Part shown: positions 1 to 10,623 of the stretch, piece after piece
Layout: the number at the start of each line of letters is the position of its first letter
Numbering within the stretch: the stretch's first letter is position 1
DNA from: Flammeovirgaceae bacterium
GTDB lineage: Bacteria > Bacteroidota > Bacteroidia > Cytophagales > Cyclobacteriaceae
Direction of reading: 5' to 3'
NCBI GenBank assembly: GCA_016709845.1
Contig: JADJMA010000006.1
Span: 1-64,000, forward strand
DNA length: 64,000 bases
Notes under the pieces: generated by a model
What the model was told of the DNA's origin: nothing
The model's input: only the letters and a program-made list of their open reading frames with translations
Databases searched by the model: none
Program-made: the position numbers and the translations under genes

Positions 1-713
1 AAGCAAAAGTGGTACCGAGTTACTCCAACCCAAGGTTGCATCGCCATGGTACCTTAATTAGTTGGGCGTATTGGGATTATGGCGTGATTGGTTTTGTTCC
101 GGAATTTTGGGGAAAGTTTCCTGCTGATGAAAATAAAGATGGGAAAGTTACCGATGAGGAGTTGATCAAATGGAATGATGATAAGTTGGAGGGAAAATAT
201 TTTATCAACTGGCAAGCGTACAATCATCCACAATTGGGTCAAGTGGAAATTGGAGGGTGGAATCAACGATTTATTAAACAAAATCCGCCACCATCCTTTT
301 TGAAAGCGGAGATTGAATTGTATGTTCCCTGGATGTTGTGGTTGGCCGAAACCAGTCCTCGCGTTGTTATTAAGGATGCATCCGTAAAATGGATTGATAA
401 AAGTTTAGCGAAGATTACGGTGAAGGTGGAGAATGAAGGATTTTTACCAACGAATATTTCTAAGCGCGCCATTGAAGCCAACATAGCTTCGCCTGTAAGG
501 GCCCTGATTGAATTAAAAGATGCAGAATTGGTGTCAGGCAAACCGCGAACGGATTTAGGCCATCTTACCGGCAGAAGAGATGGGAACAATCTTACGTCCA
601 TGGCTGAGGTGGAATACATAGTGAAAGTTTCAGGTTCCGATCCGGTTGTTACCATTACCACGCAATCCGAAAAAGGAGGAAAGTCAAAGCAGGAATTGAA
701 ACTAAAGAAATAG
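1..713 (+). CDS. M14 family zinc carboxypeptidase, C-terminal part (5' end outside window)
   Basis: The reading frame is open from the window edge, so only the C-terminal ~235 residues are seen and no real start is present. The stretch reading GTLISWAY...GVIGFVPEFWG fits the end of a peptidase M14 catalytic domain, where a Glu near the C-terminus completes the active site; the zinc ligands lie upstream of the window. An inserted loop at nt ~126-161 (DENKDGKVTDEE) has the D-x-N-x-D-G-x-V pattern of an EF-hand or dockerin-like calcium loop. After EIGGW...QNPPP comes a beta-rich tail of the kind seen after M14 domains of large secreted Bacteroidota peptidases. Probable role: extracytoplasmic peptide hydrolysis. 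The family call is fairly firm; the substrate is unknown. Confidence 0.7.
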   Translation, partial: AKVVPSYSNPRLHRHGTLISWAYWDYGVIGFVPEFWGKFPADENKDGKVTDEELIKWNDDKLEGKYFINWQAYNHPQLGQVEIGGWNQRFIKQNPPPSFLKAEIELYVPWMLWLAETSPRVVIKDASVKWIDKSLAKITVKVENEGFLPTNISKRAIEANIASPVRALIELKDAELVSGKPRTDLGHLTGRRDGNNLTSMAEVEYIVKVSGSDPVVTITTQSEKGGKSKQELKLKK

Positions 714-888
714 AGTTTCTCATAAAGTCGTTGTAATGCAAAACGACTGGCAATGGACATCGCTTGCATGCTATTCATTACCAATTCATATTTATTGCCA
801 ATGTTCTGGATCAACTTAAAAACGTGTTGGTGTATTGGAGATATTTTGAAGGAATGTTTTTAACTTGGGTGTTCTACCATCATCCAAC

Positions 889-1225
889 ATGGGTCGTATT
901 TTCTTAATCATATAACCCGCATCCGGGTAAGGAACAGGAACTACTTTCCACGGTTAAGTCAGGATACGGGCCTTTGATAGCAGGCGGATACGTTAGCGAT
1001 CGGCCACCTATTCTTATGAAGTCTAAAAACGGAAATTTATTGATGATATTTGAATGGAAGGAAAAAGAAAGTCGGGAGAAGGCCCAGGCCGATCCGGCCA
1101 TTCAGGAACAATGGAAGCGGGTAAGTAAATTGAGTGAATTTGAAAAACCAGATTCCCTTGTGGAATTCCGAGAAATGTTTCCGGAATTTGAGGCGATCCC
1201 CTGGGATGATTACGCGAAGAAATAA
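889..1225 (+). CDS. Small alpha/beta protein of unknown function, frameshifted near its start
   Basis: An ATG at 889 opens MGRIFLII, then the frame shifts near 912 and continues YNPHPGKEQELLSTVKSGYGPLIAGGYVS and on to the stop at 1225, about 112 residues in all. The start plus shifted frame read smoothly as one protein, so a one-base error in the tataa stretch is likely. The alternation of a beta strand, a helix and a second strand (GNLLMIFEWKEKES) recalls ferredoxin-like alpha/beta barrels such as Dabb, YciI or antibiotic monooxygenase families, but no diagnostic motif is visible. It lies between a peptidase and a Tat-exported isomerase-like gene, with about 30 bp to the latter. No function is assigned. 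Confidence 0.5.
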
Positions 1226-1255
1226 TTGAATACCTACTAACCAAATTTTCAAAAA

Positions 1256-2163
1256 GTGAAAAGAAGAAATTTTATTCAGGCCGGACTTACCACAGCGGCA
1301 TCTACGTTCGCATTCTCTTCGTCTCGGGCTACAGAGTTTACGGCTGCTGGCGGCAAAACCTTTTAAACTTAATTACGCGCCTCATGAAGGCATGTTTAAC
1401 AATCATGCGGGAAAGGATTTCATTGATCAACTAAAATTTATGGCCGATCAGGGCTTTCGCGGAGTTGAAGATAATGGTTTGTTGGAGCGGCCAGCCGTTG
1501 AGCAAGATCGCATAGGCAAAACCCTTGAGCAATTGGGCATGACGATGGGTGTGTTTGTTATAGATGGTGGCGACAACTGGAAAACTTCGTTAACTACGGG
1601 CAAGCAAGAGTTTAAAGATGTGTTCTTAAAAACTTGCAAAGCTTCGGTAGAAGCAGCCAAACGTGCAAATGCAAAATGGGCTACCGTGGTGCCTGGCTTT
1701 TTTGATCGTAAGATGTCTATGGGTTTACAAACTGCCAATGTAGTGGATGCCCTGCGCAGAGGCGCTGAGATTTTAGAACCAAGTGGATTGGTAATGGTAC
1801 TGGAACCATTAAGTGATACCCCGGAATTATTCTTACGCACGTCCGATCAATCGTATGAGATCTGCAAAGCAGTGAAAAGTCCTTCATGTAAAATTTTGTA
1901 CGACATTTTACCACATGCAACGTAACGAAGGCAACCTGATTAATAACATCGATGCGAGTTGGGATGAGATTGCCTACTTTCAAATTGGTGACAATCCCGG
2001 AAGGAAAGAACCAACTACTGGAGAAATTAATTACAAGAATATTTTCAAACACCTTTACGATAAAGGATACAAGGGCATAATGGGTATGGAGCATGGTAAT
2101 TCGAAAGAAGGGAAGGAAGGCGAGTTAGCCTTGATTAATGCTTACCGGGAGTCGGATAATTTT
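1256..2163 (+). CDS. Tat-exported TIM-barrel sugar isomerase-like protein (hydroxypyruvate isomerase/xylose isomerase-like), two frameshifts
   Basis: The GTG at 1256 begins VKRRNFIQAGLTTAAST, a twin-arginine-like export signal. The frame breaks near 1360 (aaaacctttt) and 1908 (attttacc; removing one T gives YDIYHMQRNEGN). The joined product of about 300 residues matches AP endonuclease family 2 / hydroxypyruvate isomerase-like TIM barrels: KLNYAPHEGMF, EPLSD, KILYDIYHMQ and MGMEHGNSKEGKEGE at the C-terminus, with Glu, Asp and His residues that bind metal in this fold. Homologues usually end with an SF-like dipeptide, so the true stop is probably just after SDNF at 2163; a lost T in tttt makes the frame run into the next gene. 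The substrate is not predictable. The Tat signal implies periplasmic work with a bound metal. Confidence 0.72.
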
Positions 2164-2187
2164 AAGATTGTTAAAACGTATGGAGCA

Positions 2188-4956
2188 ATGAAGAAGATAA
2201 TTTTAGTGGGCTCGTTGTTAACCATTACTTCGCTTATCTGCGAAGCCCAATTAGGTGGACTAAAGGACAGGCTGGTAGAAAAAACAAAACAAGCTGCGCA
2301 AAAGGCTGCGAAAGATAAGACAGTTGGCAAAGCTGATGCGGAGCGCGACCGACTCGACTCGGTTGATTTCAATTATGCCATTACTGTAATTGATAACTCA
2401 GGCATGATGAACATTCGTGATTTTGACGAGACGCTCACCAAATCGGCTTATGCCGCTTCTAATTTTTTATTGAAAGAAGAGAAGGATAAAACTCCAGCTC
2501 AAAAGTGTCGGGCTATTTTAGATGCCGCAGAGAATTTCTATCAGGTGCGGCAATATAAACCAGCCGAGATTTATTTTCTGGATGCCAAGTTAAGTTACGA
2601 AGCAGAGGGTCTTACGAATAACATCAATTACAGTAAAGTAAGTGCCGATCTGGGTTTACTCTACGCAACGATGGGTCGGTACAACTCGGCCGAGTATTAT
2701 TCTTCTGAGGCCCTTTCCATAAGAGAACAGACGTTGGGTAAAAGCAGCAAAGCGTATGCATCATCGTTGAATAATCTGGCAGTACTCTATCAGAAAACAG
2801 CTCGCTTCAACGAATCAGAAAAATATTTTGATGAAGCGCTGCAAGTTGTTCAGGAACAATTGGGGGCGGAAAGTCAGGAGTACGCCATTGTACTGAACAA
2901 CCAGGCAATTCTGTTTTCTGAAATCGGGCGCACCGAACAAGCGGTTAGTAAACTCAACACGGCAATTTCCATATTGGATAAACTGAAAAAGAAAGTAGTG
3001 CGCAACCAGGAGAAGCCATCTATTTGAAGTTGGAAAAGATGTTGGGCAGCAAAGATCCCTTCTATGCAGGAGTATTAAATAATCTTGCTCTGCTATATGT
3101 TCAAATGGATCAGACCGATAAAGTGGAGGACTATCTTAAGCGTTCGGCTGAAGTTTATAAGACTCGCTTCGGAGATCAAAATCCTAATTACGCAAAAGTC
3201 CTCAACGATCTGGGAAATTTCTACAGAGCGCAGGGACGTTTTGCTGAGGCAGAAGAGAATTTGACAAAGGCATTAAACATTCGGGGAACTCTGCATTAGA
3301 CACCAATCATCCTGATTATGTGAAGTCGCAGGAAGACCTGGCCATTCTATATTGGAAAAAAGGAGACCTGGCGAAAGCCGAATCGAATTACAAGATCGCC
3401 ATGGATAAGTCGCTTGATTTTATCAACCGGTATTTTCCGCCTATGAGCGAAGCAGAGAAAACAAAATATTGGGATGTATTGCGCCCGCGGTTTCAACGGT
3501 TCTATAATTATTGTCTGGAGGCGAGCGTCACCAACCCGGCTGTGGCACAAACGATGTATAATTATCAGATTGCTACAAAGGTCTTCTCTTAAATACAACC
3601 AACAAAATAAAAGCGATTTTTGCCAGTGGTAATAATGAGTTGATCAAAGACTATGTAGCCTGGTTAGATAAAAAGGAAACACTGGCTCGTTATTATTCTC
3701 TCTCTAAAGAAGATTTAAGCGCCCAGAAAATAGACTTGCCAACGTTGGAGAAGGAAGCGAATGATATGGAACGTTCACTATCGCAACGCTCCACCGATTT
3801 TTCGCAAGGGTATTCTACGGATAAGACTGAGTTTTCTCAGATCGCTTCTGTGTTGAGCGATCAGGAGGCTACTGTTGAATTTATTCGGATTCAATCGTAT
3901 GACAAAAATTTCACTACGGATTCAAAGTATGCTGCGTTGATTCTTACTAAAGGCATTACAACACCTAAGCTCGTTGTGCTCGATAACGGAAATCAGTTGG
4001 AAACCCGATACGCGAAATTTTATCGAAATGCCATTCAACAAAAATCGGCCGACACGTATTCGTACGATCAGTTTTGGGCCCGGGTCGATCCCGCCCTTGG
4101 CGGAAAGAAAATTCTTTTCATTTCCCGGATGGAGTCTACAATCAGATCAGCTTAAACACTTTAAAGAAAAATGACGGACCTTACTTATTAAATCAATATG
4201 ATTTGATTCTGGTTGGAAATTCCAAAAGATATTTTGGAATTGAAAAGTCAGAAGGCTGTGGCCTCAAAGAAAAATGCTTTCCTTCTTGGCTTCCCCGATT
4301 ATGGAGGTGATGCCGTGGCCGCGTTGCCGGGAACAAAATTGAAATTGACAACTTGGCAAAAATTTTAAAGGCGGGCGGTTATCAAACGACTCCGTACGTT
4401 CAGAAAACAGCAACGGAAGCAGTCTTAAAATCACTGAAGGGTCCAGCGATTGTGCACATTGCAACGCACGGTTATTTTCAACCCGATGTTGAACATTCGG
4501 CTGCAGGGGTGCGCGAAGAAAATGCACGTAATAATCCATTGCTCCGTTCAGGCTTATTGTTAGCCGGTGCATCACCCACATTGAAAGGCGAGGTAATGCC
4601 CAACCTGGAGAGTAATGACAACGGAGTACTTACCGCGTACGAAGCCATGAACCTGGATCTTGGAAGGAACCGACTTAATTGTATTAAGTGCCTGCGAAAC
4701 CGGCTTGGGCGATGTGCGTGCCGGTGAAGGTGTTTATGGATTACAGCGTTCGTTTCAGGTGGCAGGGGCCAAAGCGTTGGTGATGAGTTTATGGAAAGTA
4801 GATGATGCCGCCACACAAGCGTTGATGACCAACTTTTATACAAACCTTGCCAAGGGAGGTAGCAAGGCAAAAGCATTTAAGCAAGCGCAGCTTCAGTTGA
4901 TGACAAAATATAAAGACCCGTACTATTGGGGTGCCTTTGTTATGATGGGGATGTGA
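2188..4956 (+). CDS. Exported TPR-CHAT protein 1 (caspase-like protease domain), several frameshifts
   Basis: ATG at 2188 starts MKKIILVGSLLTITSLICEAQ, a signal peptide. Residues to about 430 form tetratricopeptide repeats (for example ADLGLLYATMGRYNSAEYY, NNLAVLYQKTARFNESEKY). The C-terminal ~350 residues are a CHAT domain: the His of HIATHGYF and the Cys of LSACETGLGDVRAGEGVYG form the caspase-type dyad, followed by MSLWKVDD and the closing YYWGAFVMMGM. The frame shifts near 2990, 3283, 3590, 4130, 4225, 4345 and 4665, and each junction is bridged by comparison with the paralogue downstream. CHAT proteases cut proteins or act as scaffolds; exported TPR-CHAT proteins of Bacteroidota have no settled role. 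Both dyad residues are kept, so the protein could be active. Confidence 0.85.
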
Positions 4957-4980
4957 GAGATATTGAACTCAGTGGTTTGT

Positions 4981-5080
4981 TTTTTTCACGCAGAGGCCGC
5001 TAAGTTAAGGCAAAGAAATCGCAAAGTTAACTTAGCGAGCTTAGCGTTGAATTTATCTTTGCGTACTCTGCGTGAAAGGC
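4981..5080. repeat. Palindromic intergenic repeat, copy 1
   Basis: Twelve-base arms that are perfect inverted copies (tttcacgcagag at 4984-4995 and ctctgcgtgaaa at 5066-5077) enclose further self-complementary blocks such as taagttaa and cttagcgagcttagcg. The style (cacgcagag...cttagcg...tttgcg...ctctgcgtg) is that of dispersed REP-like intergenic repeats I know from many environmental bacteria. A degenerate second copy follows the second TPR-CHAT gene. It carries no convincing coding sequence. Confidence 0.7.
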
Positions 5081-5090
5081 ATTACAACTG

Positions 5091-5168
5091 CCCGCCTTTG
5101 CCAGAGTTTTTCTCCAATAAGAAAAACTTAATCAAAATTTGCTGGTGAAGAACACCAGCAAAGGCGGG
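5091..5168. other. Branched inverted-repeat element (three stems)
   Basis: An outer 11-bp perfect stem (cccgcctttgc at 5091-5101 with gcaaaggcggg at 5158-5168) encloses two more perfect hairpins: gtttttc 5106-5112 / gaaaaac 5121-5127, and gctggtg 5141-5147 / caccagc 5153-5159. The outer 3' arm and the inner hairpin share two bases, so they compete slightly there. The layout would fold as a three-way junction in RNA or single-stranded DNA. It could be a terminator region for the first CHAT gene, a small RNA, or a non-autonomous mobile repeat; there is no T-run directly after the outer stem. The rest of the 4957-5289 gap holds nothing else I recognise. Confidence 0.55.
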
Positions 5169-5289
5169 GAGTATTTTGTCCAGGAGCATTACCTACAACA
5201 ATCGAATATATACAATTGCTGAGATTTCGCGCATGAGCATTGTAAATTTACTTTCGACATAATATAATTTTTAAGATTATATTTATAGT

Positions 5290-7997
5290 GTGAAAAATTA
5301 CTTTCTCGTTTTATTGCTCCTCGCACAACTACCTACTTTTGCCCAGGACTGGCTCACGCAAGCGTTGACTGAAACGGGTTCGGCACAAAAGGCGCGGCTT
5401 GATTCTATCGACTTTCAGTTTGCCATGTCAGTAAACGAAAATTCCAGCTTTCTCGACGAGTGATACCTTAAACTGGGCCGTGGATTTTTATAAGGCGCGG
5501 TGGTATAAAATTGCTGAAGTATCTTTTATTACCGCCAAGGGATTTATGGAGGCTAATAATATTGTGAATGACATTAGCTACATCCGGTGTATTTCTAATA
5601 TGGCTGTTATGTATTTGGTACAAGGCCGCACCTTGGAGGCAGATCAATATATTACCTATGCATTGAACGAGAGTGAAAAATATTTGGGGAGGCAGAGTAT
5701 TGCGTACGCGGCCAATCTCAATAGCAAAAGCAAAACTTCATCAATTGCTAGGGCAGTACAATGAAGCCGAACAACTTTTCGATCAGGCGCTACCTATTCT
5801 TTTAAGTGCAGTAGGTGAATCCGGAATGCAATATGCTATTGTAAGTAATAACAAGGCAATGTTGTATCAGGCTATGGGTAGGTATGATGAGGCGATTCCG
5901 CTTTTAAAAAATGCAATTACTGCCTTAGAGGTTTCAAACAAAAGAACATTAAAAGGAAAAAAATCATTTGACAGCCGCAAGTTTAATTCTAACCTCGCAT
6001 TGCTCTATCAATTGTCGGGCGACTTAGCCCAGTCAGAAACTGCTTTTTGGCAATAAAAAAGTTTTTGAAAATCGGTTGGAAACCAATAACCCCGAATATG
6101 CCGTAGTGTTAAATCAATTAGCGCTGCTCTATATTCAAATGAATAAAATAGATCAGGTGGAGCCGTTGTTGCAAAAGGCATCTACCATCTACAAGAAAAA
6201 ATTTACCGAAGAGAATGCCGCCTTTGCAAAAGTGCAAAACGACCTCGGGAATTTTTATCGGTTACAGGCACGCTATGCCGAAGCCGAAACGGTACTTAGT
6301 AAAGCGCTCGCTATTCGTCAACGAACCTTAGGCGAAAATCATCCCGACTATGTGAAGTCCATGGAGTCACTCGGAATATTATATTGGAAGCGAGGCGACC
6401 TTGGTAAAGCTTATCCGCTTTTAAGTGGCGCAGCCAATAAATCACTTGAGTTTATTTACAAATATTTTCCGCCCATGAGCGAGGCCGAAAAACAAAGTAT
6501 TGGGATATTCTTCAACCGAGGGTTCAACGGTTTTATAATTATGCGATTGAAGCAAGCGCGCAAAATCCCGCGGTGCTTACCGATGTTTATAATTACCAGA
6601 TCGCGACCAAAGCGTTGCTGCTGAACTCCACCAATAAAATTAAGAATGCGATTCTTTCCAGTGGCGACCAGTCGTTAATCAACGATTACGTTTCATGGAT
6701 TGGACAAAAAGAAGCCTTGGCACGATACTATGCCTTATCAAAAGAGGAATTAACACAACAGAAGATTGACCTTACGGCCATGGAGAAAACCGCGAATACC
6801 ATGGAGCGTTCCCTGTCGCAACGGTCGGGTGATTTTGCCAAAGGCTATTATGCGGAGCAAATAACCTTAACACAAGTGTCTTCTCTTTTACAAGAGACAG
6901 AGGCCATTGTTGAGATTATAAGAGTGCGAACGTTTGATAAAGATTTTACAGACGATTCGCGCTACCTGGCTTTGGTACTAAGCAAAGGAAGCACCCAGCC
7001 GGTTGTGGCAGTACTGGATAATGGCAATCAATTAGAAACCCGCTATGCTAAGTTTTATAAAAATGCTATTCAACAGAAGATAGCTGATGAGTATGCGTTT
7101 GCGCAATATTGGCAACGTATCGAACCTTTGCTTACGTCAAAGAAGTTCATCTACCTGTCGCCCGATGGCGTTTATAATCAGATTAATATTAATACGATCA
7201 AAAAACCTGAAGGCGAGTATCTTCTTAATCTGTATGACATTGTCGTTATCGGAAATTCGAAAGATTTAATCGCGTTGAAAGCAGGCAAATCGGTTGTTAC
7301 AAAAAAAGATGCTTTTGTCTTAGGCTTTCCGGATTACGGTGGCAATGCTGTTGCGCTACCGGGCACCAAAGCGGAGATTGATGGCATCAATAAAATTCTT
7401 TCCGCTTCCGGCTTTAATGTCTCCAAAAGAGAACCAAAAGACGCTACCGAGTCCGCACTAAAAAATGTGAAAGGCCCATCGATTATGCATATCGCGACTC
7501 ATGGATATTTTTTGGCTGATGCAGATTTGAAAGGAAACGATGCGATGGGTGTGGATGCAGAAAACGCCAAGCATAATCCTTTACTTCGATCGGGATTAAT
7601 TTTATCAGGCGTGCATGCGCCTGGGCAGGATAAAACTTCCATTGATTTACAGAGTAATGATAACGGAGTGCTCACCGCTTATGAAGCGATGAATCTTTCT
7701 TTAGAAGGAACGGACCTGATTGTGTTGAGTGCTTGCGAAACCGGGCTGGGAGATGTGCGCGCTGGCGAAGGTGTGTATGGGTTACAACGAGCTTTCCTTG
7801 TAGCAGGAGCAAATGCATTAATAATGAGTTTATGGAAAGTGGACGATGCGGCCACGCAACAGTTAATGACGAACTTTTACATCAGCTGGACTAAGAGCGG
7901 AAATAAACAAAAAGCTTTTAAGCAAGCACAATTGCAACTGATGACCAAGTACAAAGAGCCTTACTATTGGGGTGCTTTTGTTATGATGGGGATGTAA
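5290..7997 (+). CDS. Exported TPR-CHAT protein 2, tandem paralogue, several frameshifts
   Basis: GTG at 5290 gives VKNYFLVLLLLAQLPTFAQ, a signal peptide. TPR units follow (for example NNKAMLYQAMGRYDEAIPL, LNQLALLYIQMNKIDQVEP), then an uninterrupted CHAT domain in the last ~470 residues with the dyad His in HIATHGYF, Cys in LSACETGLGDVRAGEGVYG and the terminal YYWGAFVMMGM. The frame breaks near 5460, 5745, 6050 and 6510. Compared with copy 1 the N-terminal part is shorter by roughly 25-30 residues at the 5460 break, either a true difference or lost sequence. The order signal peptide, TPR and CHAT, and long stretches of near-identical residues, show that the two genes arose by tandem duplication. 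Confidence 0.85.
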
Positions 7998-8020
7998 AGA
8001 ATTTCATAACACAGCAGTTA

Positions 8021-8103
8021 GTTTTTTCATAAAAGTCTGCGAAGTTCGGAGAACCTTAGCGAGTTTTGCGCTGAATTTCTCTTAGCGCGCTTTGCGTGAA
8101 ATT
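8021..8103. repeat. Palindromic intergenic repeat, copy 2 (degenerate)
   Basis: It lies right after the second TPR-CHAT gene, as copy 1 does after the first. It shares ttttttca, cttagcgag, gcgctgaatttctct and tttgcgtgaaa in the same order with copy 1 (4981-5080), but its left arm is decayed, so the outer stem no longer pairs well. The matching position suggests that the repeat was carried along in the gene duplication. Confidence 0.55.
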
Positions 8104-8152
8104 GAGATTTCTCGTATATCGATAGCTTCATTTTAAGTATTACATTTAAGCT

Positions 8153-8536
8153 ATGAAAAATCTAACAACTTTGACTTTCGTAGTCATGCTACTTTTAGGT
8201 GCTTGCGCGCCTTCACAAACCAAACAAGATCAAAAAATGTTACGCCACGTTGTTCTCTTTAAGTTTATTGATACTGCCTCACCTGAAGATGTAAAGAAAG
8301 TAGAGACTGCTTTTGGTGAGTTGAAAGAAAAAATCAGTCTGGTTAAAGATTACGAGTGGGGTACAAACTCCAGTCCGGAAGGTTTAAATCAAGGCTTGAC
8401 GCATTGTTTCTTGGTAACGTTTGCCAGCGATAAAGATCGTGACGATTATTTGGTGCACCCTGATCACCTGGCTTTTGTTGAAGTTTTAAAACCACATCTC
8501 GATAAAGTTACGGTGGTTGATTATTGGACTAAGTAA
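8153..8536 (+). CDS. Dabb (stress-responsive A/B barrel) domain lipoprotein
   Basis: This 127-residue frame is intact. Residues 1-18 are a lipoprotein signal ending in the lipobox LLGAC, so the mature protein should be lipid-anchored in the envelope. The rest matches the Dabb domain: MLRHVVLFKF opens it, then a helix (SPEDVKKVETAFGELKEKI), DYEWGTNSSPEGLNQG, HCFLVTF, DRDDYLVHPDHLAF and a final strand VTVVDYW. These small ferredoxin-like barrels dimerise; family members range from enzymes to stress proteins of unknown role. A GH32 lipoprotein follows 21 bp downstream on the same strand and may be co-transcribed. Confidence 0.85.
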   Translation: MKNLTTLTFVVMLLLGACAPSQTKQDQKMLRHVVLFKFIDTASPEDVKKVETAFGELKEKISLVKDYEWGTNSSPEGLNQGLTHCFLVTFASDKDRDDYLVHPDHLAFVEVLKPHLDKVTVVDYWTK

Positions 8537-8557
8537 CAAGTTTTAAAAAATCAGCTA

Positions 8558-10036
8558 ATGAGGACCTGTCTTGCCTTACTATCATCTTTACTGTTGCTTG
8601 GCGCGTGTACTCCACAAAAGAGTGAACGAGTTGCCACTGAGTACGAAGCTTTCAGACCCCAGTTTCATTTTACTCCTAAAACAGCTTGGATGAATGATCC
8701 GAACGGCTTGGTTTTCTATGAAGGTGAGTATCATTTATTCTATCAACATTATCCGGACAGCACCGTGTGGGGCCCTATGCATTGGGGGCATGCGGTTAGC
8801 ACTGATCTGATTCATTGGGAACATCTTCCTATCGCGTTGTACCCGGATTCGCTGGGTTATATTTTTAGCGGCAGCGTTGTTGTTGATTGGAAAAATACAA
8901 GTGGCTTGGGTTCTGTTGAGCAGCCACCTCTTGTTGCTATCTACACCTATCACGATGCAGAAGGTGAACGTGCTGGCAAAATTGATTATCAGACGCAAGC
9001 CATTGCTTACAGTTTAGACAAAGGTCGCACGTGGACTAAGTATAATCATAATCCCGTGTTAGCAAATCCAGGTATTATTGATTTCCGCGATCCGAAAGTT
9101 GCCTGGAATGAAGTAAGCAACCAATGGGTGATGACACTGGCGGTGAAAGATCATATTGAATTCTATGGATCACCCGATTTAAAGAAATGGAATAAGTTAA
9201 GCAAGTTTGGTAAATCACTCGGTGCACATGGAGGCGTGTGGGAATGCCCTGATCTGTTTCCGCTTAAAGATGAAGCTGGTAATACACACTGGGTACTGTT
9301 TGTAAGTATTAATCCGGGCGGACCGCAAGGGCTCGGCTACAATATTTTGTTGGTGGTTATGATGGCAAGATTTTCACACCACAGGATACCGTAACACGTT
9401 GGATTGATTATGGTGCTGATAATTATGCCGGAGTAACGTGGTCGGATATTCCGGCAACGGATGGCCGCAGATTGTTTATCGGTTGGATGAGTAACTGGCA
9501 ATATGCCAACGTGGTTCCAACCAAAACGTGGCGCAGCGCGACTACCTTGCCACGAGAAGTTGTGCTGAACAAGAAAGATCAAATTTTCGAATTGAAGTTT
9601 AAACCAGTAACAGAAATTAAGTCGATTGTACAGAATCCAAAAGTTTTACTGGAGATGCTTCGCTGGAAAGCCCCTTGTCATTAATTGAATTTACTGTTGG
9701 TGCAGGCTCGCAAGATTTTACACTAACAATTTCCAATGATAAATCAGAGAAAGTAATTATCTCGGCTGCTGATGGGTTGTTTTCAGTTGACAGAACAACT
9801 TCAGGCATTACAAATTTTAGTGACGTTTTTCCGGCCATCAATAAAATGGATATTAGGGATGTACAAATTAGAAACGTAAAGGTATATCTTGATTTAGCTT
9901 CAGTAGAAATTTTTATAAACGATGGCGAACGGGTGATGACAGAGATTGTTTTCCGGAGACTCCTTACACTAACGTCAAACTGCAAAGTTCGAGTTCACAA
10001 TTTATGATCTCGTCAATTTCTTCTATTTGGAAATAA
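8558..10036 (+). CDS. GH32 family lipoprotein (fructan beta-fructosidase/levanase-like), three frameshifts
   Basis: The lipobox LLLGACTP marks an envelope lipoprotein. The five-bladed propeller starts with FHFTPKTAWMNDPNGLV, whose NDPNG holds the nucleophile Asp; FRDPKV (transition-state Asp) and WECPDLF (acid/base Glu) follow. The frame shifts near 9345, 9645 and 9955; read through, the protein continues YFVGGYDGKIF and IGWMSNWQYA, then a beta-sandwich with DLASVEIFINDGE typical of the GH32 C-terminal module, and ends at 10036. It should hydrolyse beta-2,1 or beta-2,6 fructans, or sucrose. No SusC/SusD pair or fructokinase lies nearby, so this is not a standard polysaccharide utilisation locus. 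Confidence 0.88.
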
Positions 10037-10048
10037 ATTATCAAAACC

Positions 10049-10623
10049 ATGAATCAAAACGATTTAGACAAACTTCGATTAGAGCTTTCTGTAAAAGCAA
10101 AAAATGGATTAGATTTTATTGTAGCGGCAATCATTGTGTGGTCGTTGATTTCCTTCATCTGGACGTTGTCTTATTCTGATTACGACAAAGCGTGATGACT
10201 TTTATTGTGGGTGGTCCCATGTTGCCTCTTGCCTTTTTGTTATCAAAAATTTTTAAAACCACCTGGAAGGTTGAAAATAATCCGTTAGATCCCCTCGGGT
10301 TGTGGCTAAACTTTGCTCAATTATTTTATTTCCCCATGTTGGTATTTGTGTTGATTATGAAGCCTGAATATTTTGTTTTGTGCTATGTAATTATAACCGG
10401 AGCGCACTTCTTTCCATATGCGTGGTATTATAACACAAAAGCATTTGCTGTTATGGCCGGAGTAATCTCACTTGGTTCTATGGCGATAGCGTTAACTGTA
10501 CAACCGGCAAATCTTTATTTGATTCCTTTATTTATGGTGGTAGCGCTGTTGGTGTTGGCTGTTTGGTTATTCCTGGATTTTAAGCGGAGCAAGCTTAGGT
10601 ATGAAAAGCATACCCAAAGCTGA
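10049..10623 (+). CDS. Multi-pass membrane protein resembling the DUF7010 family, one frameshift
   Basis: ATG at 10049 starts MNQNDLDKLRLELSVKAKNG, followed by a membrane segment (FIVAAIIVWSLISFIWTL). The frame shifts near 10190 and continues MTFIVGGPMLPLAFLLSKIF with four or five further hydrophobic segments and a basic tail (DFKRSKLRYEKHTQS). About 190 residues in all. The charged amphipathic N-terminus ahead of a compact membrane bundle recalls DUF7010 proteins, whose function is unknown. It ends one base before the stop of a convergent gene. Confidence 0.6.

Noticed and set aside
1915..3027. Apparent fusion of the TIM-barrel isomerase to the first TPR-CHAT protein in one frame
   Set aside because: The join falls between a normal family C-terminus (SDNF) and a textbook signal peptide (MKKIILVGSLL). 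A lost T in the tttt run removes the stop, so two genes are the better reading.
4963..5148. A 61-codon frame between the CHAT genes
   Set aside because: It consists of the palindromic repeat and the branched stem element; the translation shows no protein-like features.
2188..7997. CHAT-TPR pair as a type III-E CRISPR (Craspase) component
   Set aside because: Both proteins carry signal peptides, and no gRAMP, Cas or CRISPR array is present in the window.
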